Source: Phoronis australis | Taxonomy: Eukaryota > Phoronida > Phoronidae | NCBI GenBank assembly: GCA_002633005.1 | Contig: NMRA01000197.1 | Coordinates: forward strand, 501,378 to 553,761 | DNA length: 52,384 nt | Direction of reading: 5' to 3' | Shown here: piece by piece, positions 12,949 to 24,231 of the stretch | How the letters are laid out: each line of letters starts with the position of its first letter | Numbering within the stretch: position 1 is the first letter of the stretch | Translations under genes and position numbers: made by a program | Notes under the pieces: generated by a model | Told to the model about the DNA's origin: nothing | Seen by the model: only the letters and a program-made list of their open reading frames with translations | The model's database searches: none

Positions 12949-13577
12949 GGGTGTGACGCAACAAAGTCAACTCGTGACTGTACAAGTCGTGTTACGAGAT
13001 CGGTGTAAAGTTAACAACATAAATGGTTACTGTCAATGCTATTCAGAGCCTCTAATTACATCAACAATCTGTCAGTTTTAAACCGATCGACAAAACACTG
13101 ATCACGATCATCACGGAGTTTGGTTGTAGGTCACGTAACGACTGTACACCATACTTTATTAAAATGAATGGAAGTTGGATTATTCTACCAAATGTACAAT
13201 TTAGTTTTAAAAACAAAAGCATATGCAGATTTCTAACAGAATGCACAAGGTTAAGTTTATATTTCATTTTAATCCAACACGCTGGTTTTTTTATTAGAGA
13301 CCTGTTTGTTATTATTCAATTCAACATTACAATATTATTTCAGCACGTTAAAATTTCTAACTTTTTAAAAAGGCATCTAGCTTCCATTAGAAGAATTTTG
13401 GTTCATCAGTGACACAAAATCACTCGTTTCAACACAGACAACTTGTTTTATGTGATCAAGTGAAAATGTGTGATGGAGAAAAGCAAATAATATTTTTCCA
13501 TAAAATGAAGGGCTCTCTATACACTACTCTGCTAAAGAACGCATTGAAAATCAGACCAGCATTTGCGGTGATTACGT

Positions 13578-13677
13578 TGCCTTTAGGTCGAATCTCACCA
13601 ACAAGGATTTGTCAAAAATCACCGTTGACAATACATAATTGATTTTTTGTCAGCGAGCTGAATGCGACCTAAAGGCA
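13578..13677. mobile_element. Foldback element with 13-bp perfect inverted ends
   Basis: Begins TGCCTTTAGGTCG and ends CGACCTAAAGGCA. The arms continue imperfectly inward to GATTTGTCAAAAATC facing GATTTTTTGTCAGC, so nearly the whole 100 bp can fold back. Non-coding. Confidence 0.7.
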
Positions 13678-13877
13678 CTAGTATAGTCCGTGACTTTGAA
13701 TTCAGTTCGTGAAAAACATTTTCCACTCGTTTTGACATATATATATGGCTTATACTGTACCTTACACGCTTACTGTTTGCCGGAGTGGGACAAAAGTGGC
13801 ATCTGAACAAGGAACTAGTCGTAAATGGCTTAAATCGAAAGTTCGCTTCGTAGTCGGGAAACGGGCTTATAGCGACT

Positions 13878-14301
13878 TTAAAGATGTTATGTCTCATTAA
13901 AAGCACGGATATTTAAATTCCTAGCAAGTGCCACCTTGTGACTTCCTGGAGAACTGTGTGTACAAGTACAATCAGGAAAAGAAACAAAAATGCGGTTTTA
14001 AAGATTACACTAAAAGTGATACACTTAAAAACAAACGTGAACGAATAAAAAACCCTAGAAATTCCACATATTGCGCAATTTTTATTTGACAGTGAAATGA
14101 ACAAAGAATAAAAACTGTGTCTTGATTTGTTAGGGTAACGGTGACTTATTACCATACTCATTTACATAAAAATAGTCTCGCAAAACGATACTTTCGCGAT
14201 ATTGTAACGGTAACTGGCATAGCAGAAGACCTGGGGTTATTTTGCAAACTAGTACTTCGTTTGCATATTCACAATTTAATGAGACATATTTGTTACTTTA
14301 A
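13878..14301. mobile_element. TTAA-flanked MITE family, copy 1
   Basis: About 424 bp bounded by TTAA. Ends are TTAAAGATG...TATGTCTCATTAAA on the left and the exact complement TTTAATGAGACATA near the right end, followed by ACTTTAA. Collinear with the copy at 20306-20721 over almost its full length, including a GACTTCCT..(A/C)GAACTG(T/C)GTGTG block and AATCAGGAAAAGAAACAA. Short open frames inside are not genes. The TTAA site suggests Kolobok/T2 or piggyBac mobilisation; the AG start favours Kolobok/T2. Confidence 0.75.
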
Positions 14302-17300
14302 AAAACAATCATTTGGTCAGGATCCACATTTTGACGCTGAGATGAAAACGCACAGTAGGCTATGCACGCACGACTTCGTATTGACAGGACTGTTCCCTAA
14401 ACGTATGCTTGATAGGGGGACCCAAACGTACTGTATTTGGTGTTACGTCTGATAAACATGCAGATCTTTGTTATCTTGCTGCTACATTTTCGACGTTAAT
14501 TACAGTTTCTTTGATGGCTACTTACTTCCCAAAGAACAATAAAATGTTACAAGAATGGCGCGTTTTGATTTTGTATTCGCTTCCAGAGAGAAAATACAAT
14601 ATCCAACTGGCCATTGACCGCACAGTCTATGTTGGTGATGTGCTTGGTGCACGGAAGGGAATGCAGAGCCAATGTGTCGGACTTTTGCTGATCCATGCAT
14701 GTCACATTCCACTCTGACATGGAATGTAGATACACGACAAGAAAACGATAGTTAACACTGAAGATATCTCTCCAAGATAACAGGTACATTTATCTAAAAA
14801 TGTTGATTTCCCCTTAATCCAGCACACCAGGATAAGCGTAGATACAGCCTTCCATTATCCTGATTCGCTCCAATGCTAATGTACCCAGCGGGGACAAAAA
14901 CGTACTATACATGAACGTTCTTGATATGGAGCTCGTCCACATGCCAACATCCGTGCCACCGATGAACCATGTTTGGCTACCAATAAATAAGAGATATCTC
15001 AGTAGTTTTCATATTAGCACAGACTACTGCGTTAATAACGCCATACTAATGGATTCTAGAAGATTCGATTTATCTGCATGAGCTCTTGCCATGATTTATA
15101 ATGGGACGGGTTCAGTAGTTGTACATACAGACTGCCGCTAAAACAAGACCGAGATGAAATATATCCAACAGATGGAATGGCTTGAGACTTTCTTTGACAA
15201 CTGTAAACATAAATTTTGTGTGGGCACAGAATTTGGCATAACCAGTTTAACGTTCTGCTTTGCGCTTATGTACTCGCACCAAATGCGAGTAATTATTCAA
15301 TATTTATGTACGTTATTCGCAGAATCACAAACGTTGAAAGAGGTAAAAAGTGTTAAAGAAGCCGTCAGGCAATATTGGGTACCCACTGCAGAAGGAAACA
15401 GAGTGACTTTTCCCGAGATCACATGACTGGCAAAATGGTAGCGTTTTCGTCAGATATGTGTGTGAACTGGTTTCGCATTTCCCTTTCAAGTGAGATTGAA
15501 AATAGATGCTTTAGTTTTTGTACTATGAACAATTTGGCGCACATTTCGGAACGCACAGGACTGCATAACGTTCAGAGGTGTGCATTCTATCGAATTTTGT
15601 TTCGTTTTGATTTTACTTATATCGTAAGAAATAATTCAAGTCCTGAAATAAACCAACTTCATATCGTTATTTTTTCAAGATTGTTCTGTGACCGACGAGA
15701 GACACATTTCCAGTTTAATAGCGTAAACACATCATATGTTAGTCTGAACTTGACAATATTTGAGCCTCCGAAGGAGCGTGCAGTATATGGTTAAGTGTAA
15801 ATATAACGTCGTCTTCAACAACATCAAAAACAGAACTCAGTCAAAGTATATACATAAATATTCTTTGGCTTGTAAAATTTAATTTCGGATTTTATAACAT
15901 TCTCATAGTTGTTATTTTAAAAGAAAGGTACATTCAGGGCAAAACAATGGTATCAATAACGCGATCAAATTTCTTTGACGTCAGTATTTAAGATGGAACC
16001 TCAGAAACGCGGTCACCGTTTTTGATTGTGGTAACGCACTAGCTTAGGCATGCGTTCTTTGGCGATTTTGGATGGCGTTGTGGTTAAACATGAACGTCGT
16101 ATGGCAGTGGTGTAGTCCTGGAAAAAAAATTGCAGACGCCAGACCAAAATGACGAACTGAATTATAAATACAGCACGTAGCCTCTATTTTATAACCATTG
16201 CGAGAAATTAAGGATACAGTACAGTGAGAAGGCAAATTTATTAAGGGTACTCCTTGACCGCGCAAAGACGATCGTGTCCCATGCGTTCCTCCTCGACTGT
16301 ACCCCTGCACGCGACTTTTGGAGATCTCAATTTGTGGAGTTCCTGACCACAAGGCAGTTAGAAAGTAACATTATTTTTTGCTATCATTCTAACGACAGAA
16401 GCATGTATTTATAGATCATGGAGTTAACATTGATTAACTTAATGAAATTACGTATATATTAGCGCATAACTGTCAAAATAATTAGTAAGCAAAGGTCCGA
16501 GGCATGCGGTGAATGTACCAAGTACGTACTGAGATTTGTGTCATGGACTCCTCTAGCTTTTGAAAAATGGAAATTTGAAACTGTTGACTGTACTGTGTAC
16601 GAAACTGAAGAGAGATTACCGTAGTTAACGCATAACCAATGCTTTTTCGCGCACTGTTCATGAGCAATACCTTCCTCAAAACTCCACTTGTTAGCGTGAT
16701 GGAGCTCAGCGTTTCCCAGTAAATACAGTTTTAACAATACTACACGCCACTATAATACCCAGATATAACAAGTTTACATTTTATCGATTATACACATCTT
16801 CGCTAATAGAAGAGCTCGCTTACATAGTAAATTGCTAAAGCATATGTTTTGGGTAAATCAGGGCCTTATTCCAACCCGAAAAACAAATCCATAGGAAGTA
16901 GTCGTTAAACCTTAATGCCGGGGGAATAATCAGTGTAACTTTTGCGTTTCAAACAAAACCGATTCGTAATATTTTTTTCCGGAAACTAGCATGACCTGCG
17001 TTAAAATGTTACGCAGGTGAATCTGCTTTTGCACCTCCCAAAGACAACGTTATTTCAGAAACAACATAGAATCATGATGTTGTCAAATTATGTAAAATTC
17101 GGCGTCTTACATTGTTACATAGAAAATTCAAAGGTAAGACATTTTTAAATTTTCACATCTAAATTCTCCCAAGGGTCCCTAATTTACGTAATGGCTTTAA
17201 CAACCTAGCTCAAGTTTCAAAGACCATGTCATTAACTATTGTCTTCAATTGTGCAAACAACAAACCAACTATATTTTCGGTTAAACTAAGCACAAACTTT

Positions 17301-17410
17301 TATCATATTAAGGCAGCTCGCGCTTTTTAAGAATCCATGCTATTAGAATTTTTGATTGTTTTTATTTTTCTTGAATTAAACTAGACAAAATTTCACGACT
17401 CTTCACAAAC
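14302..17410. other. Intergenic stretch, short ORFs only
   Basis: Overlapping plus-strand frames at 14409-14717 (102 codons), 15154-15426 (90) and 15375-15794 (139) were inspected. They lack recognisable domains, do not join at consensus splice sites that I could confirm, and look like chance frames or decayed coding sequence. No RNA gene is seen. Confidence 0.45.
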
Positions 17411-17513
17411 GTTGAGAAAACGCTTACTCTTGTAAATTTTCATTTTCTCAATTAAAAAATACGTCAATTTTTAATCGAGAAAATGAAAATTTACAAAAGT
17501 AAGCGTCTTCAAC
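17411..17513. repeat. Near-perfect 40-bp-arm hairpin
   Basis: The arm at 17420-17460 is complementary to 17466-17505 with two mismatches and one bulge, around a six-base loop. The pairing continues outward to GTTGA facing TCAAC. Arms contain ACGCTTACTC/TTGTAAATTTTC. It could be a tiny foldback MITE or, if transcribed, a small-RNA precursor. Confidence 0.8.
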
Positions 17514-17824
17514 CACGGCTAGCGTATTTTCAATATAAGGACGGTCACGTGAGCTATACTTTCCAGAATGCAACGAAAATATACTAATGCCGACGTCGAG
17601 TTCAGAAAATCTAACCCCTGCTTTATTCCCAAGAACCTATAATTCTACACTCTTCTGATGATCGCATGTTACACGCGTATATAGTGATAATTCATGCTTA
17701 AGTCATGGTCGAGCAACTAACATTGGAAATGGGCGATGAGGTACAGGGTCTCCACAACATGTCAGAGTAAGGCCAAAAAGAGGCAGAACTGAACTGAAAT
17801 GCTGCTGACTTCGACGATAGATCG

Positions 17825-18036
17825 CATGCGCGCACCCGAGGGGGGGGGGCTCGGGGGGCGAAGTGGCAAAAAGGTCCGCCACAGATAAACAAAAAGTCCG
17901 AGAAAACGAGACAAAAGTCCACTGAAAAGGCACAGATGCACAGTTAAGGTGGTATCCCGTTTTTTAGTCCTCCTGGTTTTTTATCAGCAAAAGGTCTACA
18001 TCGCCAGAAATTCGAGCCCCCCCCCGTGCGCGCATG
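17825..18036 (+). mobile_element. G-run foldback element, copy 1
   Basis: 212 bp beginning CATGCGCGCACCC then a G run, and ending CCCCCGTGCGCGCATG, an inverted arrangement. The interior (GGTCCGCC, AAACAAAAAGTCCG, AAAAGTCCACT, TTAGTCCTCC.GGTTTTTT, AAAAGGTC, CAGAAATTCGA) is shared with copies at 29567, 32740 and 50077. Antisense open frames across it are by-products. Superfamily not recognised. Confidence 0.8.
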
Positions 18037-18318
18037 GATCGGGTTCCTTGTGGCGGTGCTACTCATTGTTTGGCTTGGTGAGCTATCCAAACCTGACCCA
18101 GTAGAATGTTAGCAAGTTCGCTGTTCGTTTCCACGAACAGTTTCTCCCGTAAATCATTTCGCCTTCCTTTGAGTCCCACCATCCAGTCACCACTATGAAG
18201 TTTGCAACGGCCTTTCTCGTGTGTTTTCTTTGTTGACTCACTTGGTCTCAGTGGAGGTCTGCCAGGTCACGTTTTCGTGATGACACAAGTTGCCCATTAC
18301 CGTTAGTCATATCACAAG

Positions 18319-18332
18319 CTGTGACGTCACAG
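18319..18332. promoter_or_regulatory. CRE-centred 14-bp palindrome with nearby CCAAT box
   Basis: CTGTGACGTCACAG is a perfect palindrome containing TGACGTCA. An inverted CCAAT motif (ATTGG) follows within about 15 bases. This spacing is promoter-like, but no convincing gene starts beside it. Confidence 0.3.
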
Positions 18333-18904
18333 GCCTTTGATTGGCAATGTTTCAGACTATTGAGGGGACGCTGATTAATTTTTTTTTCGCGATTGTTCTC
18401 GGCTTTACGGATTGTTTGCTCCAGAATCGAAGATCATGCTTGTTTTCGGTGTACAACATGCACAATTCCGATTTAATTTGAATTTTAACTATAACCATCC
18501 TATTCAGAAACTCTGATCCAGCAATTTTAACATACTAGATCTCAGATTTATTTTGTAACATACAAACCAATAATCCCATTCCTCTGATGGAGTGAACTTG
18601 TCCTAAAGGTTTTTTCTTTCTCTTCGTCAAACGTTTTTAGACTTTTTTCCTTTTAGGGAGCTCATGCATTTTTAGTTTCGACTCCCATTCGTAGATAATC
18701 TGACAACTGAGTAACCCCCAATTTATCCTCTATCTCATTGTCGCCCATCGTTTGAAGTCGAAAAATAAAAATGTGCCGGCCCACCTGTTCAAGTGAACAT
18801 AGTCACATTTTGTTTAAAAACTACTAATTGTACGATAAAAACCGAGTCCCTCTATTTAAAGCGGTTATAAAACCGCGTTCCATAGAAGAAACTAACTTTT
18901 TATG

Positions 18905-19124
18905 TATACCATACTGCGGATGAACCTGACCTTTACTCAGCCATGTGATTGTTGGTATATACACCATACTGCGGATGAACCTGACCTTTACTCAGCCATG
19001 TGATTGTTGGTATATACACCATACTGCGGATGAACCTGACCTTTACTCAGCCATGTGATTGTTGGTATATACACCATACTGCGGATCAACCTGACCTTTA
19101 CTCAGCCATGTGATTGTTGGTATT
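18905..19124. repeat. Minisatellite, 55-bp unit x4
   Basis: Four near-identical 55-bp copies. The word ATACTGCGGA starts at 18911, 18966, 19021 and 19076. The last copy has GGATCAACC instead of GGATGAACC. High identity indicates recent expansion. Confidence 0.95.
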
Positions 19125-20182
19125 ACAAAGAAAATGACACATTGTAACTTGTGGAGACTAATCTCAAACAGTAATGAGCTCCAGTTCTTTCTACTATGAA
19201 CTCGGAAATTCACACTGTTTTAACTAATTAGTACGATTTGAGACCATTTCACAAAGGTAAATTGTCGAAATCAAACGTTCAATTTTTTGCCACGTAAGGT
19301 GGATGTGTTGCCGCTTCAAACTTTTAGTTAAAAACTTAATTTTGTAAAACAGGAATTGCAATGCAACCTTCGATTCACGTTGTTTTCTGAAAAACAAAAA
19401 TAGGAACGTGATTTTGCGAAATATCGCAAACCCACAGAGTCACGAGAGTAATGAGGTAGTAGGTGTTTCGCGAGTGAGCTCGAAACCTGTGTAGCCCAGC
19501 CTAGCAAAACGATGCGTGGCCATTGAAGTGGTGAATCATTGAAGAAAATTCACAATTTCCCTTTTAAAATCGAAGATTTCTCACCGCAAGGATCTGTCGA
19601 GTGTCTAGCTTTACAAAACGCAGTTCAGTTTTTAAGAGCCTTGAACCCGACCGTTCACTACGCCTACGTTTGTGACAACTGGTTGCGTTTTAGTATAGAG
19701 TTTACTAGTTGACACGGCGCGCAATGTCCCCAATACGAAATATGTTAGCAATGGCGCTACTACACTTCGAACTTTCATTACACATATATTAACAACTTTC
19801 TGAAGACACTGTATAGGAAATGCCATTAGTTTAAAGGAAAGTGACTGCTTTGGAATATCACTTCAGCTAATTCACTACTGGCGAGGCTGTTGCTACGCGT
19901 ATAAATTGCTTTTAGAAAGATTAAAAACTTAATAAACGGATATACAATGTGGAAGTACTTGATTAGCACGCTCAGATCAGCTAATATTAGGGCTAGAGTT
20001 GGAGGGCAAACTTGGTTTTACAGCCGGAACCATTTTAGGGTTAATTTTTGGTAGAATTTTCTTCTTGGCAATTAGCTTTGACCTGGAGAGCCATCAAACA
20101 AAATATGTAGTTTTTGTGATGCTGATTTAAATTTCCATTTGTGATTATGTGTAATTAAATCATTCGATTTGTAAACAACTAA
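19125..20182. other. Intergenic stretch with no gene seen
   Basis: AT-rich DNA. The only frame of note (19632-19826, minus, 64 codons) has no recognisable domain. Confidence 0.5.
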
Positions 20183-20290
20183 AATTTCAAATATGGAGTC
20201 GGTTCTCCTTCCTGTTGTGTAGGTTCCCCCTAGTAATTTCAAATATGGAGTCAGTTCTCCTTCCTGTTGTGTAGGTTCCCCCTAGTAATT
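20183..20290. repeat. Tandem duplication, 52-bp unit x2
   Basis: Two copies of a unit starting ATTTCAAATATGGAGTC and ending in CCCCCTAGTA, differing at one base (CGG versus CAG). Confidence 0.95.
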
Positions 20291-20305
20291 TGCGCTATTC
20301 AGATT

Positions 20306-20721
20306 TTGAAGATGCTATGTCTCATTAAAACCGTGAATGTATAAATTTGTAACAAACGCCTCCTAATGACTTCCTCTCGAACTGCGTGTGCAAGTATAAT
20401 CAGGAAAAGAAACAATTTGCAAATAAATTGTGATTTTAAAGGAACATTACAGCTGATACACTTGAAAACAAATGTGAGCATATAAAAAACTAGTAATTCC
20501 AGATATTACGCAATCTTTACTTGATAGTGAAACTATGCCTTGTTTTATTGGGGTACCGACGTACTCATTTACATAAAATAGTGTCGCAAAACGAGACTTT
20601 CGCGAGATTGTAATGGGAACTGGTTCTCGATTTGTTTCCGGCACACTGGAGGACCCGGGGTTGTTTGTAAATTAATGCTTCATTTGCATATTCGCAATTT
20701 AATGAGACTATGCATCTTTAA
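20306..20721. mobile_element. TTAA-type MITE family, copy 2
   Basis: Paralogue of 13878-14301. Left end TTGAAGATGCTATGTCTCAT (the TTAA mutated to TTGA). Right end in complement TTAAAGATGCATAGTCTCAT with intact TTAA at 20718-20721. The interior is collinear with copy 1 but diverged by many substitutions and indels, so the insertions are old or come from different subfamilies. Confidence 0.75.
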
Positions 20722-21538
20722 TCTTAAATGTTGTTTTAATGGGTAAGTCCAAAAACAATGTGATTTTATTTACGCTGCTCACAGACAAGTTAACAATACT
20801 CTTTCGGCTTTATTTTCGCTTGAATTAAGATAAAATGACTTCAAATGCAAACGGGTTTATCAAAACGTCTTCTCAAATAATGCCCATTCGACATGAGATC
20901 ATTTTTGTCAAATTAAATATAACATAATATATTTGCTTGTAATTCTAGTCTACTCTGCGACTCATTAAATGTAATTTGGTTAAATTACTAAGTTCTTATA
21001 CCACATTCAAGGGTTTACCTTGAAAATCGGCAGGTCTTGTGGTTGATTCTGCCTTCTTCTTCGGTGTAGGTGGCGCTGTATGTAGTTACACGTCATAAAC
21101 GCGGGGAAGTTTGGAACCTCCTTCATCCCGGTTCGTCGAACACATATTTTCTCTGATGCAGATGGATTCCGTTATTTTCCTATGACCAGTGTTATTTTCA
21201 TTTGTTAGCATGTTGAAACCGTAAGGGTCAATGGCAGGATTATTTTGCTAAGCGTGATCTGTAATTACAGACTTATTAAATACAGTAACTTTAATATGCT
21301 TTTCGTTAGGATCTTGTGAACACTCTGGCCGTGCTCTCGTCCACCTCCTTCCTTTGGCGATATAATTTGATTATTTTTCCAGATCCCTGGAAACACTGAG
21401 AGAAACACTCTGACGCGTGTTATATACATTCATTTATTGTCCGCTTGTTCATGCTCAGATTTAAGATCAACAACTTGAGTAACTTGGACTAAACCGTTTT
21501 AATAGTACTTTTTTGTGCATCAGCCAAGAACTTCTTAC
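20722..21538. other. Intergenic stretch with no gene seen
   Basis: AT-rich sequence with no long open frame, RNA gene or repeat that I recognise. Confidence 0.5.
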
Positions 21539-21587
21539 TCTGGTACCCGCGGTAGATGTACCATGTGCATACACCGCGGGTACCAGA
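21539..21587. repeat. Perfect 15-bp inverted repeat
   Basis: TCTGGTACCCGCGGT at 21539-21553 faces its exact complement ACCGCGGGTACCAGA at 21573-21587, across a 19-base spacer. The GC-rich arms stand out from AT-rich surroundings. It could be the end pair of a minimal transposon, a protein-binding palindrome or a structured RNA stem. Confidence 0.85.
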
Positions 21588-22234
21588 AATGAGTTTCACA
21601 GTTTGTGATTGGCTAATGTTGTTCTTTACACCGCCCTCTACGGCTCAACAGATGTGACAGCTTAACCTATGTAAACTTCGATTTTTACAAAAAGAGCAAC
21701 TTAAAGCGTGGGATTTTTTTAAAATAATGAATTAGAAATATTTTGCTTAATCACGCAAAAAGCAACTTGCGGGTGGTGAAAGTCTTCTACAGTTCAGGAA
21801 CCAATTGAATCCCTCGCTGAGTCTTAACTGAGTTTTCGAATGACTTACGGTACTCAGTGGTATAATTATACAAAACTCGCTTTCCAAAATGACCATATCT
21901 GCTTTGAAAATCCGATAAAGTTTCTATAGTCTTATGCAGCGTTTTTGATGTGAAACGACTCACAGTTTTTCATTTTGTTCATAGACGGAATTCTCTGCAA
22001 CGTGGATGAAAGGTAACAAGTCCAATTTATGACCACTGCCAGGCAAAACCATAGAGAACTCATAGGCGGATTTAGGGGGGGGTGNGCTCAGATCTAATTT
22101 CAAGTGTCAAATTCGGAACACAGCGCATTCGTAACGGAACTATGGCTAAGTGTAGGCTCCCCCGCGATATCCCAGGCGACCGGTAGTGGCGCTGCGCACT
22201 ACGACTCAGTTTTCGTCGTCTGCTCCACCGTGCA

Positions 22235-22304
22235 ATGAAGAAAATTGACCTCATTTTTAAAAGAAAATGGAACCTGAGTGACGATGAAAAAATAGAAGCT
22301 GCTG
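22235..22304 (+). pseudogene. First-exon remnant of a hAT-like transposase
   Basis: An ATG in frame encodes a 23-residue basic start (MKKIDLIFKRKW..., then an acidic DDEKIEAA) and ends at a GTAAG donor, leaving one base of the next codon. Starts such as MKK-D-FFK(R/K)K are common in hAT transposases, which fits the hAT ends of the surrounding element. No downstream exon or catalytic domain is present before the right end, so I read it as a relic of the parent gene. The exon call rests on the donor and context only. Confidence 0.4.
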
Positions 22305-22600
22305 GTAAGATATGAATTTTAATCTAAGCCTTAGTGAATCACTCAGAAACTCATTAATTTTTTCTTTGTCAAACCTTAACTTAAGACGATTTCCAACGCA
22401 ATCCCGTCATTATTGCCAACACGAAAAACGGATTTGGTCTTTAGGGCATTTGATGACTATTTTAAATACAAAAAAATTGTTAAGAACCGATTGCACAAAA
22501 TATAAAACGTGTAATAAGCATTACAAAAAGAAGTAGGTTTCGCGCGCAAACGCTGTGGACCATAAACAAGTAGGTCTCTTAGTATTAGGTTAGTATTGGT

Positions 22601-22668
22601 GTCGTGGTGGTGTAGTGGTAAAGTACGCGCGTCCTACCAGTCAGGCCGTGAGCTCGAATCTGTGGAAC
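22601..22668 (+). repeat. tRNA-derived (SINE-like) segment
   Basis: Contains an A-box-like GTGGTGTAGTGGTAAAG and, about 35 bases on, a B-box-like GAGCTCGAATC, in the order and spacing of the internal RNA polymerase III promoter of tRNAs. The arms do not pair well enough for a functional tRNA. It is either a SINE head nested in the hAT element or a captured tRNA relic. Confidence 0.5.
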
Positions 22669-22980
22669 TCTCAGACTTTCCTGTGTGACACTTTCCCCGT
22701 TTTTTTGCCTTTTTTCTTGGATAATACTTCAGAAATCAAGGAAAATGCTATGCGCATCTACAATCGTGGTTTGCGCAAATGCTTACGGCCGGAAAAAATG
22801 TTGGCCCCCCTTGTGATATCCTAGATCCGCCACTGGAACTGTACAGTTCCTCATTAGTGTCACTAGATGGCGGCCTGCGGGTTGTTGCAATTACATGTTA
22901 AATAGTGTAGCTGATTTTCAATGTAAATCAGCTTATTTTGATTCTGAATTTATACAACAGAAGTTATGGTCTGGATCGAG

Positions 22981-23171
22981 TCATTGGCTTTCAACTGTTT
23001 GCTTCAATACACATGCTATTTTATCCTTTCCGACTAACCAAATAACATAGCAGAGACTAGACATCTCTGATCTATTCTGGTTCACGACGTGGAACAACTT
23101 AAACAACAAAGACTGGTCCTCCCAGCAACACGGACATTTATTGGTCCTCTCATCACTATGGTCACCAATGC
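22981..23171 (-). CDS. Candidate cysteine-rich terminal exon
   Basis: On the minus strand a pyrimidine-containing acceptor (TTTCACAATACTTCGCAG) is followed by 63 open codons ending in TGA. The encoded segment begins GIGDHSDERTNKCPCCWEDQ and has five cysteines in all, including a CPCC cluster. Its phase matches the donor of the exon at 24232-24913, which would give a secreted protein of about 290 residues without membrane segments. That is unlike a full GPR158-type receptor, so it may be an alternative last exon, an unrelated exon or chance. I recognise no domain. Confidence 0.3.
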
Positions 23172-23208
23172 CTGCGAAGTATTGTGAAATGAAGAGTAGA
23201 ATTCGCAA

Positions 23209-24231
23209 TAATCGTTCTTATCTGAGACGCTGAATTATGCAGCACGCTCCCTATGCAAACGTTTGGAATTTGACCACAGTCCACAAATTCGAAACTGTGT
23301 GTTTGTTAGAGTGCACAGGGTCCGCATTTCGTGACGATAAAGTTCTTTGCAAAGTGTTACGCGTTCCCACTATGTACGTGTGGGGACTCAGATCAAAGTA
23401 AGATTCATCGCCCAAGGCGGTTGTCTGTCAAAAATAATCCCAAATATGAGTTTTCAGGCGGTAAAATGCTAATATCCCTTTAAATAACAAAGTTATTAAA
23501 TTCTAACTACTCGTAAAATCTATTGCGTGATAACTCAAACATTTTAGTTGAGCGGTTTTCCATTACTTTGGTGTTTCTGCGAATGTATCAAAGGGTGGTA
23601 TTGAACAACGAAGCAAACTGAGATGTCCTTCATACAGCCAATTCCTCTATATTTAGTTCATGCTATTTAGACTTAGTATCTCTATCGATGGGCTTAATAA
23701 CGTCATAGATAAAGTTAAAAAACTAGTGTTTCTCCACTCACAGTCATTGTAAAATTGTTGCGCATGAAACCTATGACTTGAAACTTGGGTTCCGTATATT
23801 TGTATAACGACGTATGTCTTCAAAAATTATTAAACATTACAATTTATGTTCGGTAACAGCGTTTTACACGTTTTCCTACAAAGACGTTAAAACATCTTCT
23901 AAACTTATATTTCATTACCCATATTCACGGATGTTTACAAAAACAATGAGGTGTTTTTGTTTACAAAAGATCATCCCGTATTTAAATCTCCCACGCTGTA
24001 ACCGTCCACCGTACTTCAGAAATATGCGACGACCGCAGAGTTACGCTTCACCCAAAGTCGGTGGTTTTCGTTTTAGGATTTTGTTTAATTTCATTTACAG
24101 TTTTTTAAAGATTTTACTTTGTCTGACTGTAGCGGAGATTCCCTTACTACGACAAGTGCGAATATTCCATTGTCATGTAAATGTCGAATTTGTCCAATGG
24201 TGTGTATTTCAAGCAAAACTGCATTACTTAC
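23209..24231 (-). other. Putative intron or flank of the receptor-like gene
   Basis: Non-coding on the minus strand. The plus-strand frame at 23814-24254 (146 codons, basic, low-complexity) runs through the donor site of the minus-strand exon and is probably fortuitous. No transmembrane exon of a class C receptor was recognised here. Confidence 0.4.

Larger units (their letters stand above)
22067..22838 (+). mobile_element. hAT-type non-autonomous element
   Basis: About 770 bp. The left end is AGGCGGATTTAGGGGGGG and the right end GGATATC-type sequence leading to CCTAGATCCGCCACTG, complementary to the hAT terminus CAGTGGCGGATCTAGG. GAACT occurs just outside both ends, possibly part of a target duplication. 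Inside are a small transposase-like first exon (22235) and a tRNA-like segment (22601). One undetermined base (22085) lies in the left G run. The catalytic hAT region is absent, so this is an internally deleted derivative. Confidence 0.65.

Noticed and set aside
15375-15794. 139-codon plus-strand frame
   Set aside because: No recognisable domain, overlaps another frame, and lacks clear splice sites or codon-bias support.
18195-18236. Short frame starting MKFATAFLVCFLC, like a signal peptide
   Set aside because: It stops after 13 codons with no convincing donor before the stop. Too short to call.
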